Shown here: piece after piece, positions 21,901-28,800 of the stretch
Layout of the letters: every line of letters begins with the position of its first letter
How positions within the stretch are numbered: position 1 is the first letter of the stretch
NCBI GenBank assembly: GCA_949987565.1
Contig: OX465107.1
Location: 15,708,305-15,772,304 of the forward strand
DNA length: 64,000 nucleotides
Source: Luidia sarsii
Lineage: Eukaryota; Echinodermata; Asteroidea; Paxillosida; Luidiidae
Direction: 5' to 3'
Notes under the pieces: model-generated
Database searches by the model: none
The model's input: the letters and a program-made list of their open reading frames with translations, nothing else
What the model was told of the DNA's origin: nothing
Translations under genes and position numbers: made by a program

Positions 21901-23196
21901 AGTCAGTTTAAAAAAAAAAAAAAAAAAAAAAAAAGCTGTGCACCCAAATCAGAATCTGTTGTCAAGAGGTTGTGAAAAAGTGATAGATTTTTATCAAAAA
22001 AGAGGATATGATTCCTCCAAAATAGGAATAGTTGGCAGCTATGTGGTACCTTCACATCTGTCCTGTTGACCAGGGTCACGAAGGATCCGTGCTGAAAATT
22101 GACGGTGGCCATGACCTCCCGGGCCGTCTTCTGACTGTAGGTGACCATGGCAAGCAGGAGATTGAGGCCGGCCATGATGAGGCCGCTGGGGCTGCAGCTG
22201 TTGAGTGCCCGGTAGACGTGGGCGATGTGGACGTTCAGGATGCGCTGCATCACGTCCGAGATGGCGGCGTTATGCTCCGGAAAGCCGTCAGCCACTTGCT
22301 GAATCACCTGACTCAACGTCACAAAAGAATCCTGAAGCTATCGGACAGACATGAAGAAAACAAAAGAACAAACCACTGAGCTAATACTATACTAGTAATA
22401 GAATGTGACTTATCACAACTCAACTCAACAGTATGTCAACTGGATGGCGGTCAGCAGTACCACTACCAGCACACTGCTGTATACAAAACATGCACTTTGC
22501 AATTCATACGCGCCACACATACGTGTCACAAAATCACGATTTGGGGGAAAACTGTGTTCATAAGTCCATAATTTTTTCGACAAGATGTTATGCCAGACAA
22601 TGTATTTTCTACATAATAATTACTATAATTATTAAATTAATTACTATCAATTAGTGGTCTTTAGTGAATTTACGTTATCTTATGGTGAGGGTATTAAACA
22701 AAATTATTTCCCCTTTTTAAACTATCTACTACTAGTACTACTACTACTAGTACTACATGTAGTCTACTACTACTTATACTAGTAGTACTAGTACTACTAC
22801 TACTACTACTCGTACTACTACTAGTACTAGTAGTACTAGTACTACTACTACTACTACTTGTACTAGTACTAGTACTAGTAAAGTAGTATTAATGTAGTAT
22901 CTACTTAGATTTTGATCGTCGTACGATGACTGACAATGTGACAACTGTAGTGTTATGTGACAACTAACGGCAGCAACTACACACTACACAGAGTACTGAG
23001 TGGTACAGTGTACTGTACTGTAGACTGTAGTGATAACTGATAGTGATATGACCAGACTAGACTAGTTTAGTTACTTATGTCGACTTACTTCTTTGGCTAG
23101 CGGTTTCTCCTGTTGCAGCAGGTCCATTATCAGTGGCAACTTCTTGATTTGTTGCAGACATTTTTCTGCCGCGTCTGATTCCTCTCCTACGTCCAT
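991..23196 (-). CDS. URB1: URB1 (nucleolar pre-ribosomal-associated protein 1, Npa1 family), 22 exons, 3' end off window
   Basis: This gene encodes the large nucleolar scaffold needed for early 60S subunit assembly (yeast Npa1). Coding exons in transcript order are 23196-23089, 22331-22050, 21756-21660, 21037-20844, 20082-19943, 19150-18955, 18317-18183, 17949-17812, 17043-16896, 16321-16116, 14392-14288, 13172-12944, 12064-11876, 11495-11299, 8829-8629, 8009-7158, 6452-6287, 5340-5124, 4680-4488, 4102-3796, 2988-2814 and 1153-991. All junctions are GT-AG and keep frame, giving 1546 codons. The identification rests on remembered human URB1: LLLAMVTYSQKTAREV, ALVVNILQVCPDLLNPF, ILPDVDTYVNL, and near the end ATMSVADSVILSLMQQYQ. 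Human URB1 is about 2270 aa, so roughly the last third is missing to the left. The start is the first ATG, in exon 1 (MDVGEESDAAEKCLQQ); the N-terminus is shorter than in human. Helical-repeat character is inferred from the family. Confidence 0.9.
1215..1360. mobile_element. MITE family A, copy 1
   Basis: This short palindromic element has ends GTGGAATTCACAAAG and TTTTGTGAAATCTAC, which are inverted repeats. Subterminal ACGATG/CATCGT motifs are also inverted. Other copies are at 1610-1738, 4185-4309 and 38158-38315. No transposase is present. The superfamily is not assigned. Confidence 0.8.
1364..1605. mobile_element. MITE family B (CTTAAGC type), copy 1, lying between two family A copies
   Basis: The ends are GGGCCCAAGTTCATAGAGC, reading into GCTTAAGC, and the inverted GCTTAAGCAGCTTGATGATAGTGGGCCC. 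A longer relative lies at 9245-9583. It sits almost exactly between family A copies 1 and 2, with only 3-4 bp to spare on each side. Confidence 0.75.
1610..1738. mobile_element. MITE family A, copy 2
   Basis: It starts GTGGATCTCACAAAGCC and ends near GATGAACCAC. The centre shares the AACCCGTCG and TCGTAAGTTA motifs with copy 1. It is more diverged and slightly shorter. Confidence 0.75.
1893..2571. mobile_element. piggyBac-like MITE at a TTAA target
   Basis: TTAA at 1889-1892 and at 2572-2575 flanks inverted ends CCCACAAAGAGCC and GGTTCTTTGAGGG. This matches the piggyBac layout of TTAA followed by CCC and AAAGA. Just inside each end is a long G run (18-19 G near 1909-1927 and about 26 G near 2492-2517), each followed by a C-rich stretch. 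The interior is AT-rich, with three copies of a short unit containing AAATTCAATAAAAAACA at 2265-2322. No transposase ORF is present. Confidence 0.7.
3285..3775. repeat. GGGAT pentanucleotide satellite next to the URB1 exon 20 donor
   Basis: About 490 bp of GGATG units with scattered TTT and AAT interruptions. It reads as CATCC on the URB1 transcript and starts about 20 bp after the exon 20 donor. It contains no stop in the exon's frame for more than 100 codons, which produces a false Pro/Ser/His-rich ORF. Confidence 0.95.
4185..4309. mobile_element. MITE family A, copy 3
   Basis: It starts GTGGATTTCACAAAGAC and ends TTTGGTGGAATCAAC. Internal inverted motifs ACTCAACTTACGATGG and ATCGTAAGTTACGATGG match copies 1 and 4. 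It lies in the intron between URB1 exons 19 and 20. Confidence 0.8.
4776..4860 (+). mobile_element. Penelope-like 3' terminal fragment
   Basis: It contains GCCTTTGAGAATGG, GCTAGGATCGAAATATCAGG and a short stretch beyond. It is a diverged solo copy of the unit seen in full near 30.05 kb. Confidence 0.65.
5490..5612 (-). mobile_element. Penelope-like 3' terminal unit, reverse orientation
   Basis: It reads from TTGCAAACTGCTCACTGAC through GGGCCTGACGTTTTGATACTAG to GGACCTTTCTCAAAGGCA, which is the reverse complement of the PLE 3' end. Confidence 0.7.
6550..6866 (-). mobile_element. Two Penelope-like 3' terminal units in the same (reverse) orientation
   Basis: Copies at about 6550-6650 and 6762-6866 each run from GCAACCTGCTCACTAAC-like tails to GGACCTTTCTCAAAGGCA-like heads. 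Both are diverged. They lie in the intron after URB1 exon 16. Confidence 0.65.
6866..7140. repeat. Two-copy tandem duplication beside the URB1 exon 16 donor
   Basis: Two units of about 145 bp share CTGTCTTTGAGAA, TCACTTTTTCCAATTCCTAT, GTTCAATGT.GCTCAACTT and TTTTGGCAAATACTGT. The second unit ends about 17 bp from the exon 16 donor. Confidence 0.8.
7158..8009 (-). CDS. URB1: URB1 exon 16, the largest exon (284 codons)
   Basis: This 852-nt exon is open throughout and phase 0 at both ends. The acceptor lies at 8010-8011 and the donor at 7156-7157. It encodes a hydrophobic, alpha-helical stretch with a poorly conserved charged insert near its start (GHAGSRHRDKDGSQDTADDGDS), typical of the middle of URB1. 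It is far richer in G+C than its flanking introns. The intron just downstream of its donor carries a two-copy duplication (6866-7140). Confidence 0.85.
8455..8562. mobile_element. MITE family C, half copy
   Basis: It contains CAGGTTCTTTTCAGAACC, CTTAAGAGATCTTATACATG and GTGTCACTGCAAACCCTCC. It matches the right arm of the full palindrome at 24858-24984 and sits 66 bp from the URB1 exon 15 donor. Confidence 0.6.
9245..9583. mobile_element. MITE family B, long copy
   Basis: Inverted ends GGCTAATTTCATAGAGCCGC and GCGGCTCTATGAAATTGGCC enclose about 290 bp rich in CTTAAGC and TTAACG motifs. The partner end types recur at 1364-1605, 31768-31830, 60088-60125 and 18555-18600. Confidence 0.8.
9885..10078. 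mobile_element. Two Penelope-like 3' units facing each other tail-to-tail
   Basis: A plus-oriented unit at about 9885-9985 (GGTCCTGCTAGGATTGAAACG) is followed by a minus-oriented head at 10018-10075 (GGGCCTGACATTTTGATCC). About 30 bp of other sequence separates them. This is the opposite arrangement to the six head-to-head palindromes. Confidence 0.65.
10350..11338 (-). repeat. 151/152-bp tandem array carrying copies of the URB1 exon 14 donor
   Basis: Six near-identical units lie at 10541-11338, the last overlapping the real exon end. A degraded seventh begins near 10350. Each unit holds the WLPGYPHSDKDK-coding tail, an intact AAG/GTAAAG donor and intron sequence. Units differ by few substitutions, so the expansion looks recent. 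Period and donor positions were read directly. Confidence 0.93.
11299..11495 (-). CDS. URB1: URB1 exon 14, whose 3' end and splice donor are amplified downstream
   Basis: This exon ends in the codons for WLPGYPHSDKDK followed by a GTAAAG donor. The last 35-40 nt of the exon, the donor and the adjoining intron recur five more times in 151/152-bp steps at 10541, 10692, 10844, 10995 and 11147 (first exonic base of each donor copy). The copy at 11299 is taken as the true exon end because only it continues into a long open frame. That frame starts EHFGQYLSSVALSILDAQ and joins exon 13 in phase. Confidence 0.85.
12314..12561. repeat. 11-bp minisatellite (CAGTGTGTGGA)n in a URB1 intron
   Basis: About 22 units of CAGTGTGTGGA, some carrying TTGGCAGTGTG variants. 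All six frames are open across it, which produces several false ORFs. It lies between URB1 exons 12 and 13, about 380 bp downstream of the exon 12 donor. Confidence 0.95.
12640..12735. mobile_element. SINE family B, tail fragment
   Basis: It contains GCATCGGGCAAAGCACTGAG, CATTCAGTGTTTATCAC and GGCAAAACCTCATTACATTC, the tail of the tRNA-related SINE seen whole at 27412-27575. The tRNA-like head is absent here. Confidence 0.65.
13568..13690 (+). mobile_element. Penelope-like 3' terminal unit
   Basis: It contains GCCTTTGAGAAAGGTCC, TGCTAGGATTTGACATG and CAGTAAGCAGTTGGCGACA. It is a full-length but diverged copy. Confidence 0.7.
13850..14008 (+). mobile_element. tRNA-derived SINE family A, copy 1
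   Basis: A head rich in CACCCCGGCAAAGACT and CATCTAAGGGCTGGAT is followed by an A-box-like GATGGTAAGAGCACTGGTA. A decayed B box and CCCAGTCCAGTCAGACAA at the 3' side come next. Both strands of this family occur in the window. Confidence 0.65.
15634..16101. mobile_element. MITE family D (GTCCGCACT ends)
   Basis: Inverted ends are GTCCGCACTAGACTTAA and TAAGTCCAGTGCGGAC. Internal copies of the same end at about 15696-15713, 15812-15830 and 16020-16036 show that it was built from repeated ends. It stops 14 bp from the URB1 exon 10 donor. Confidence 0.75.
16380..16655 (+). mobile_element. SINE family B: tail fragment then tRNA-like head
   Basis: The tail motifs at 16425-16500 (CATCAGGCATCGGGCAAAGC) precede a head at 16588-16650. 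The head has GCTCGGTGATCAA, then CAAGTGGTTAAGACGTCTGC and GAAAGCGGGAGTCGCAGATT. The order suggests two copies or an internal rearrangement. Confidence 0.55.
16658..16762 (+). mobile_element. Penelope-like 3' terminal unit
   Basis: It contains TTTGAGAAAATTTCTGCTAG, GGATCAAAACGTAAGGCC and AGTCAGTAAGCAGTTTGCA. It is inserted directly at the 3' side of a SINE family B head. Confidence 0.7.
17486..17789. repeat. (ACTG)n tetranucleotide tract beside the URB1 exon 8 donor
   Basis: About 300 bp of GACT units with a few interruptions near 17558-17570 and 17640-17660. It begins 22 bp after the exon 8 donor. Read in URB1 orientation it is CAGT, stop-free in every frame, and encodes a spurious SQSV repeat joined in frame to exon 8. 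Confidence 0.96.
18424..18560 (+). mobile_element. tRNA-derived SINE family A, copy 2
   Basis: TTTGGGAAGGCCCCCACCTA, GGGCTGGATGGCTAAGGTGA and TTAGAGCACTGATCTATTAA match the family. The 3' end runs into a family B MITE end (GAGCCGCTTCAGCGTGAAAA). Confidence 0.65.
19290..19384 (+). mobile_element. tRNA-derived SINE family A, 3' half with a good B box
   Basis: A GCAGTGGTAGACAAAACCAG stretch leads to the B box GGGTTCAAATCCCGG. The family tail follows: CCAGTCAAAGTTTTCTTTG. Confidence 0.65.
19700..19872. mobile_element. Penelope-like head-to-head palindrome 1
   Basis: A reversed unit ends GATCCTAGCAGGACCTTTCT. After a short spacer the forward unit begins TTTGAGAAAGGTCTTGCTAG. The right arm runs to the PLE terminus (GTGAGCAGTTTGCAACA). 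Confidence 0.8.
20790..20843. mobile_element. MITE family C fragment touching the URB1 exon 4 donor
   Basis: It contains TTTGCGGTGACACCATGTAG and CTTCTCTTTCAAGAGG, like the left arm of the 24858-24984 palindrome. It abuts the exon 4 donor at 20844. Confidence 0.45.
21380..21640. repeat. CCTCAATCCTCCACAATCCTC tandem repeat next to the URB1 exon 3 donor
   Basis: Eight or more partly ordered copies of CCTCAATCCTCCACAA, some in clusters of about 60 bp. A reversed unit (GAGGATTATGGAGGATTGAG) lies at the end nearest the exon. The array ends about 20 bp from the exon 3 donor. Confidence 0.85.
22726..22882. repeat. ACT/AGT trinucleotide tract in URB1 intron 1
   Basis: About 155 bp of mixed ACT and AGT triplets rich in ACTAGT palindromes, so both strands can fold on themselves. 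Confidence 0.9.
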
Positions 23197-23369
23197 CCTG
23201 CTGGATCAGTCGTTCCAAACATATAGATTTGAAAGGTCAAAATCCCGTCGGCGACACAGTAAACGCACCGAACAGTGCATTGCCAAACGCACGTGGATGT
23301 TGTGTACATGTGTACACAATGTCGTACATTATGCTATGAGAAGTCTGGGTGCTCGCACCATACTAGGAA

Positions 23370-23620
23370 GACGTCAATAATCAACCGCACTAGCCGGCCA
23401 GCGTGTCGTGGATGTGCGGACGTGTTCCGGATCTACATACCTGCTGCAACGTTTCGTGGATGTACGAGTACGAACGAGATGAGGACTTACATCCGGACGT
23501 ACGAATCAACATAGTACAGTGTACTAGATAGACGTTAATAACCAACCGCGCCATCCAGCCAATGTGTCGTGGATGTATGCGGACGGGGTGCGGACGTACG
23601 TCCGGACATAGGAATTCTGC
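23370..23620. repeat. Two-copy duplication upstream of URB1
   Basis: Segments beginning GACGTCAATAATCAACC (23370) and GACGTTAATAACCAACC (23531) are 161 bp apart. They share TGTCGTGGATGT and GCGGACG motifs. The first lies within 200 bp of the URB1 start and could affect its promoter; that is inference. Confidence 0.75.
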
Positions 23621-23816
23621 GGCTCGCGTACTTGAACTGAAGTGTATCTATAATAATATTAATAGGGCCAGACGCCTTCATGGAGATCGTCGTGATTTCA
23701 TTTGAATTATTATGCGGATCCAAATATATCAATTCTTGATTTCTTTCATGAATGTTGGAGGAATAATTCAATGTAAACAATGGAGTTAAGGAGCAAATAA
23801 AACGGTTTTAAGAAAT

Positions 23817-23981
23817 GACTTAAAGTGATATACAAAAATGTTGCAAACTGCAAATTACTGACTAAAATTACCAAAATACAAATCTCAAAAATTAATGGGC
23901 CTGACGTTTCGATCCTAGCAGGACCTTTCTCTTTGAGAAAGGTCCTGCTAGGATCGAAACGTCTGGCCCACTAAATTTTGA
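23817..23981. mobile_element. Penelope-like head-to-head palindrome 2 with 13-bp target duplication
   Basis: The 165-bp element is flanked by identical GGTTTTAAGAAAT at 23804-23816 and 23982-23994. The left arm is a complete reversed PLE 3' unit starting GACTTAAAGTGATATAC. The right arm is a forward unit truncated after CTAAATTTTG. The junction is GGACCTTTCTCTTTGAGAAA. Confidence 0.9.
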
Positions 23982-24368
23982 GGTTTTAAGAAATCTTAGA
24001 TTTTTCCAGTTTATGATTTGGAAGCACCAGAGTGACATGTAAAAATGTTGCAAACTGCTTAATGACAAAGACGACGTTTATGCCTTTGAAAAAGGACCTG
24101 CTAGCATAAAACACATCAGGCGGAGGCCCTCCTAATTTTTGAGGTTTGACAGGGCAATTCATTTTTGCCTTGAAGCATGCTTGGAACAGATTGTCACTAA
24201 ATTACCCTCATCAATGATCATCAATGTCTTCAATTTTGATAGACAATTCACTACATCTTTCAATTTCCTCAATTCTTGAGTTCTTCAGGACTAAAAAATA
24301 ATAATCTTCCTAGTCTCAAAAAAATGTCAATCGGTTTGACACAAACAGGAATACAGTCAACAGAATGT

Positions 24369-24374
24369 TTTATT
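24369..24374 (-). promoter_or_regulatory. Candidate CDC6 poly(A) signal
   Basis: This is the first AATAAA on the minus strand that I find below the CDC6 stop codon, about 1.46 kb downstream. The intervening DNA is repeat-rich, so the assignment is tentative. Confidence 0.25.
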
Positions 24375-24857
24375 TCATCATATCAATCATAGACAGCACA
24401 CTGCAACAAAAAATACAAATTTCATTTGTTAAAAAAAAAATAAGCACAATTGTGTCAATTACCCATGTAATAATTGCAGCACCCTCTTTGGAGGGAATAT
24501 CTACTGGCTGAACCCAATGTAAAAGATGAATAATATGGTACAACACTGCCTTGAAAGAGACAATCGGCAAATTCAATTTTAAAAACTATATCTTACATGT
24601 TTTGTAAACAGTTTCTTGAACAGGCTTACCCTGAATTTGCAGAAGACATTGTTAGAAGGTAATGACCTACTGTAGGGTCGACATAGGGACCCACTGGGGG
24701 TAGTCATAGCAAAATAAGTTATTAAAATTGTACACAATTTGGATCCTGCTTTAAAAATCGAGATTGTAATTACAATAAAACCTTCATTTTGAAAAATGGA
24801 TACAAAAAGCATTCAGTTCGATTGGAATACGACTTAAGACTTGCATGGTGGGTGGAA

Positions 24858-24984
24858 CAATATAGGAGGGTTTGCAGTGACACCATGAATAAGGTCTCTT
24901 AAAGAAGAGGTATGGTTCTTAGGTTCTTTTCGGAACCTCTTCTTTAAGAGACCTTATACATGATGTCATCGCAAACCCTCCTAT
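24858..24984. mobile_element. MITE family C, complete palindrome
   Basis: Left arm ATATAGGAGGGTTTGCAGTG and right arm CATCGCAAACCCTCCTATCC are inverted. The inner arms AAGGTCTCTTAAAGAAGAGG and CCTCTTCTTTAAGAGACCTT pair perfectly. Only about 20 bp separates the inner arms, so it can form a near-complete hairpin. Half copies are near 8455-8562 and 20790-20843. Confidence 0.85.
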
Positions 24985-25284
24985 CCTATACAGTTCGATT
25001 TGGGAAAAGATGGGACTTTGAGAAAGGAATCTAAGAATGTCTACACTGGTGGTGTGGTAAACTATCCAACCGCCAAATGTCACGCTTGAAACATTCATAT
25101 TGCAATTTTGAACTTGGATGCCTAACACCAGCTATGAGCAAAGGACAAATTATGGTCAACAGTTGTGTCATGATTATGACATACTGGGAACACAGTTACC
25201 AGGGCTACCGGTACAAGGGGTCATGAAATATGGATGCATCATGCAGCTCATGACAATGTTCATAGAGCCTTCTCGATGTATTTC

Positions 25285-25600
25285 ATTGTGAAACACTTAC
25301 AAATATGCTAGTTGTATCTCCAATCTAACTAGACTTTGGCAATTTTTTGGAGTCCAGTGAGAATATGTTTATCAAATGGGAATGGAAAAAATGCCACCAT
25401 AGTGACCATACCGTATTTTGTTGTGAAACACCTTTGTGAACAAATATGCTAGTTTATCTCCGATCCAACTAGACTTTGGCATGGAAAAACTGCCACCATA
25501 TTTTGCTGTGAAACACTTCTGTGAACAAATAAGCTAGTTGTATCTCCAATCCAAATAGACTTTGGGAATTTGTTGGAGCCCAGTGAGAATGTGTGTTTTA
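25285..25600. repeat. Three-copy diverged tandem repeat below CDC6
   Basis: Units share GTGAAACACTT, AAATATGCTAGTT, TATCTCCAATC and TAGACTTTGG at irregular spacing of roughly 85-150 bp. It probably lies in the CDC6 3' UTR. Confidence 0.75.
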
Positions 25601-25832
25601 AATAGGAATGGAAAAACTGCTACCAAACAGCCGAGCTGCCAGCTTCCATGATTATGTATATGATGCGATTTCTGTAAGGTGTCCTCATTCCAGAAGGTAT
25701 CCCACCAGCCTCTGCACCAACCCACGTACACAGACAGCTCACGGGTCGCTCTCCTGCCGTCGTTTCCAAAAGTGGCAGCACGATGATGCGGGCGTGCTGG
25801 TTCTGTGCGTACGTGACAAGGGTCACAACCCA

Positions 25833-28800
25833 CTATTTCCGCGGAAGGTCGTCCCGCAAGATGGCCGAGAGAAGGACCTTGTCCTGGAGGGCGGTCTCCA
25901 CCTCCTTCTCGTTTAATTTCAGGCTGACCTAAAGGCAGGGAGAGTAGGAGTCAGTGTTATTCGTCATTCCCTTTGTGCTGACTGACATCGTAGTGTGCCA
26001 CAACATCTAACATGGCACGCACCTCAAATCGTCGACTGGCGGTTTGCAGTTGCGGTCATTGGGTCACGTCAACTGACTTTCCAAAGTTTGTAATGCTTGC
26101 CTTATTTCAAAAATTAAGAGTGTTTGATGTTTTGATTGTAGCAGGAACTTTCTCACTGCCTTTGAGAAAGGTCCTGCTCGGATCAAAACGTCAGGCACTC
26201 TTACTACATGAGACTTGCATTCTGGTTATTTTAGTCAGTAAGCAGTTTAAAGCATACTTGTTTATTACTCTATAGCTTGACTTAATTGCTGAAAAGTGAA
26301 CTCCCATTGAAAGAGAATGGGTATAAACATGTAACACCGTCTGAACCTTCTAAATACCACCACCATGCTTGGTTTCCCAATGTCTTAGGGCTAAGGCGAT
26401 GTGCTCTTCAGTTTTCACGTGACTTCAGTTTTCCGAATTGCAGCATGAAAGCCTCTCTTTCTGCCCAGTATAGGACACACATGGACCAACTACTGGGCAC
26501 TTGGTGCAAAACAGCATCTTGCCCACTGGCACTAAATATTCCTCTAAAATGCAGTTTTGTTCATCATTTCATCCATAAATGGGTCAGACAAGTCACAAAT
26601 ACTGACTAGTGAAGTCCAAATTTGTGTGCACAGTACACTATCTTATCAGGAGACAATTATCAATGTTGTCTTATTCTAAAAATTTCAGCAAGAGAGCCCT
26701 AAAATGGTTCTAAAATGTATGAGTTCCTTGAGAAGGGACCCCAGAATGTGACCCAATGAGCGCTTCGCTTCGCCTTCAGATACTCAGCAAGCACTAGAAT
26801 TGGCCTCGGCCCAGATCTTGTACATGTACCAGCTTAACCCGGCATTAAAGCCCCTACACAACATTGGTAAGATCGAAAAACAGAAAAGTTCTCAGATTCA
26901 CATGAAACTTCTACAGTTTGAAGATGGTTAAAGTAGAAACCTCTCACTGAAATATTTCTGCCTAAAATGTTGTATTTTGGGAGAAATGAGTAAAAGAAAT
27001 AGAGTACGTCTCACCAAATCTAAACTATTTTTCGGAACAGTACGGCGTTGAATGCTGCATTTTCGCAAAACAAATGAAGCAGTTTTCACGATTTTCTCAA
27101 GATTCGGTTGGCAGATTGAGGTGAAATTTTCACAGGTCTGCTATTTCATGCATATGTTGGATCAGACAACAGTGAATGACACCCACCTTGGTTTGTCTTG
27201 TGTCCTTGGAGACCTTGAGCCCAATCAGCCCCCGACTCTCGACCAGCTGGCAGAGAGAGAGGAACTCTGACTGCACCACGGCCGGCACCCGCCTCTCCTT
27301 ACAAATCTTGCAGTACATCTCGTGGCACTGTAACAAAGAAACAAAAAATATTCACTGTTCAGGCCAAGTTGCATGAGGCAATGAGGCTACTGCCAATAAA
27401 TTATAATAAAGGATTCAATGAGGTTTTGCCCGGCTCGATGCGATAAACACTGAATGCTCAGTGCTTTGCCCATTACCTGAAGAGCAAATTTCAGGCAGCT
27501 CGGGCAGGATTCGAACCCACGACTCCCGCTTTCTAGTGCAGACGTTTTAACCACTTGATCACCGAGCTGGTCGAGGTCGTGTGGTGTGGATTTGAATATT
27601 GTATACCGGTATCTATGATAAAGGACATTACATATGCATCATTTTGGTTGGATTACAAAGTACACCGCCGATCTGTAGCAACCAAGGCTACCGTCCCCCT
27701 TCTCCGACTCACCTTCCCGAGAGTGACCTCCTTCAGGCGGCCGCCTCGTACCATTCGGAGCACGGTGCAGACCATCAGCTTCTGCTGCAGGGGGAAGGTC
27801 TGGGCCTGGCCCCCGCCCGTCGTCAGCCGTGACCCGTACACCTCGGCGATGACCCCCGACACCTCCTTCACCCCCACCCGCCTAACGACCGTCCCGCCCG
27901 CTGGGGGCGAACGGGCCGACGCGCCGGGACCGGACTGGCGATTGAATCGCAGCTGACTCTTGACGTCGCACTCGACGATTTCAACGGCGCGTCTGCACAA
28001 CAAAAAATAAAAAATAAACGCACATGCAGGTGACATGAGGAAAAAGATCGTTTGTGCGAACTGCAATTTCTTTTTTTAAGTAGAATCGCCAACCGCAAGG
28101 CCCAAAAGGCCACTCAAAGTGATGGCTAAGAAGCGGGAGGGGAAAGGAGGAACTAACAAGGAGGAGATCAAAGGTTAGAAAGACATTTATTAACCCTAAC
28201 ACTTTGCACCTCCCGCACAGGACACACACTGTATACCGCAATTTACCACAGTGCCCTCAGGGGTGCAGGCTCACATACCACAGGATACCACTAAAACCAC
28301 ACTGTGGTATGTCATGGTGTACAGCAGTTATCCTCCCACAGGAAAAACCATGTGTGATTAATTGTGGTTAAATGCCGGTTAACCCTAGTTAATGCCAACC
28401 ACAAGGCCCAAATGGCCACTCAAGGTGATGGCTAAGAAGGGGGGAAAGGGTAACAAACAAGACATCTATTCATGTTACACTAAAACTGGGGCAAGTTGTA
28501 AGTGGGAGGGAAGCAGGATGCAGGGAGTGATGTGCACAGCAAGGCGGAACGTGTGAAATTTTTTTATCCCAAAGCATATTTGCCTTGGGGACAACCACAG
28601 TGTACGGATGTGAATGAACAGATAAACGTGTGGTGCGACCAGAGATACGGTTGGGTGGAACAACAACTGAGACTCAATTGGAGCTCCTGCCAAAAAAAAT
28701 AATCTGTAAAGGAAACTCATTGAGGCTACAGAGCGACAAAGAGATAGGGGTTGCAGTGATGAAGCTAGGCTTACCGGCAGACGTCCAGTGCTTTCCTGAT

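Larger units (their letters stand above)
23197..25832. other. Spacer between URB1 5' end and CDC6 3' end
   Basis: It holds the URB1 upstream region, a two-copy duplication (23370-23620), a PLE palindrome (23817-23981), a PLE fragment near 24050-24140, a MITE family C palindrome (24858-24984), a diverged tandem repeat (25285-25600) and probably the CDC6 3' UTR. No further coding sequence is convincing. Confidence 0.7.

Noticed and set aside
22032..22379. 115-aa plus-strand ORF
   Set aside because: It is antisense shadow of URB1 exon 2.
27412..27575. A true tRNA gene
   Set aside because: It has box-like motifs but no cloverleaf with a proper acceptor stem that I could fold. Several similar copies with a shared long tail indicate a SINE.
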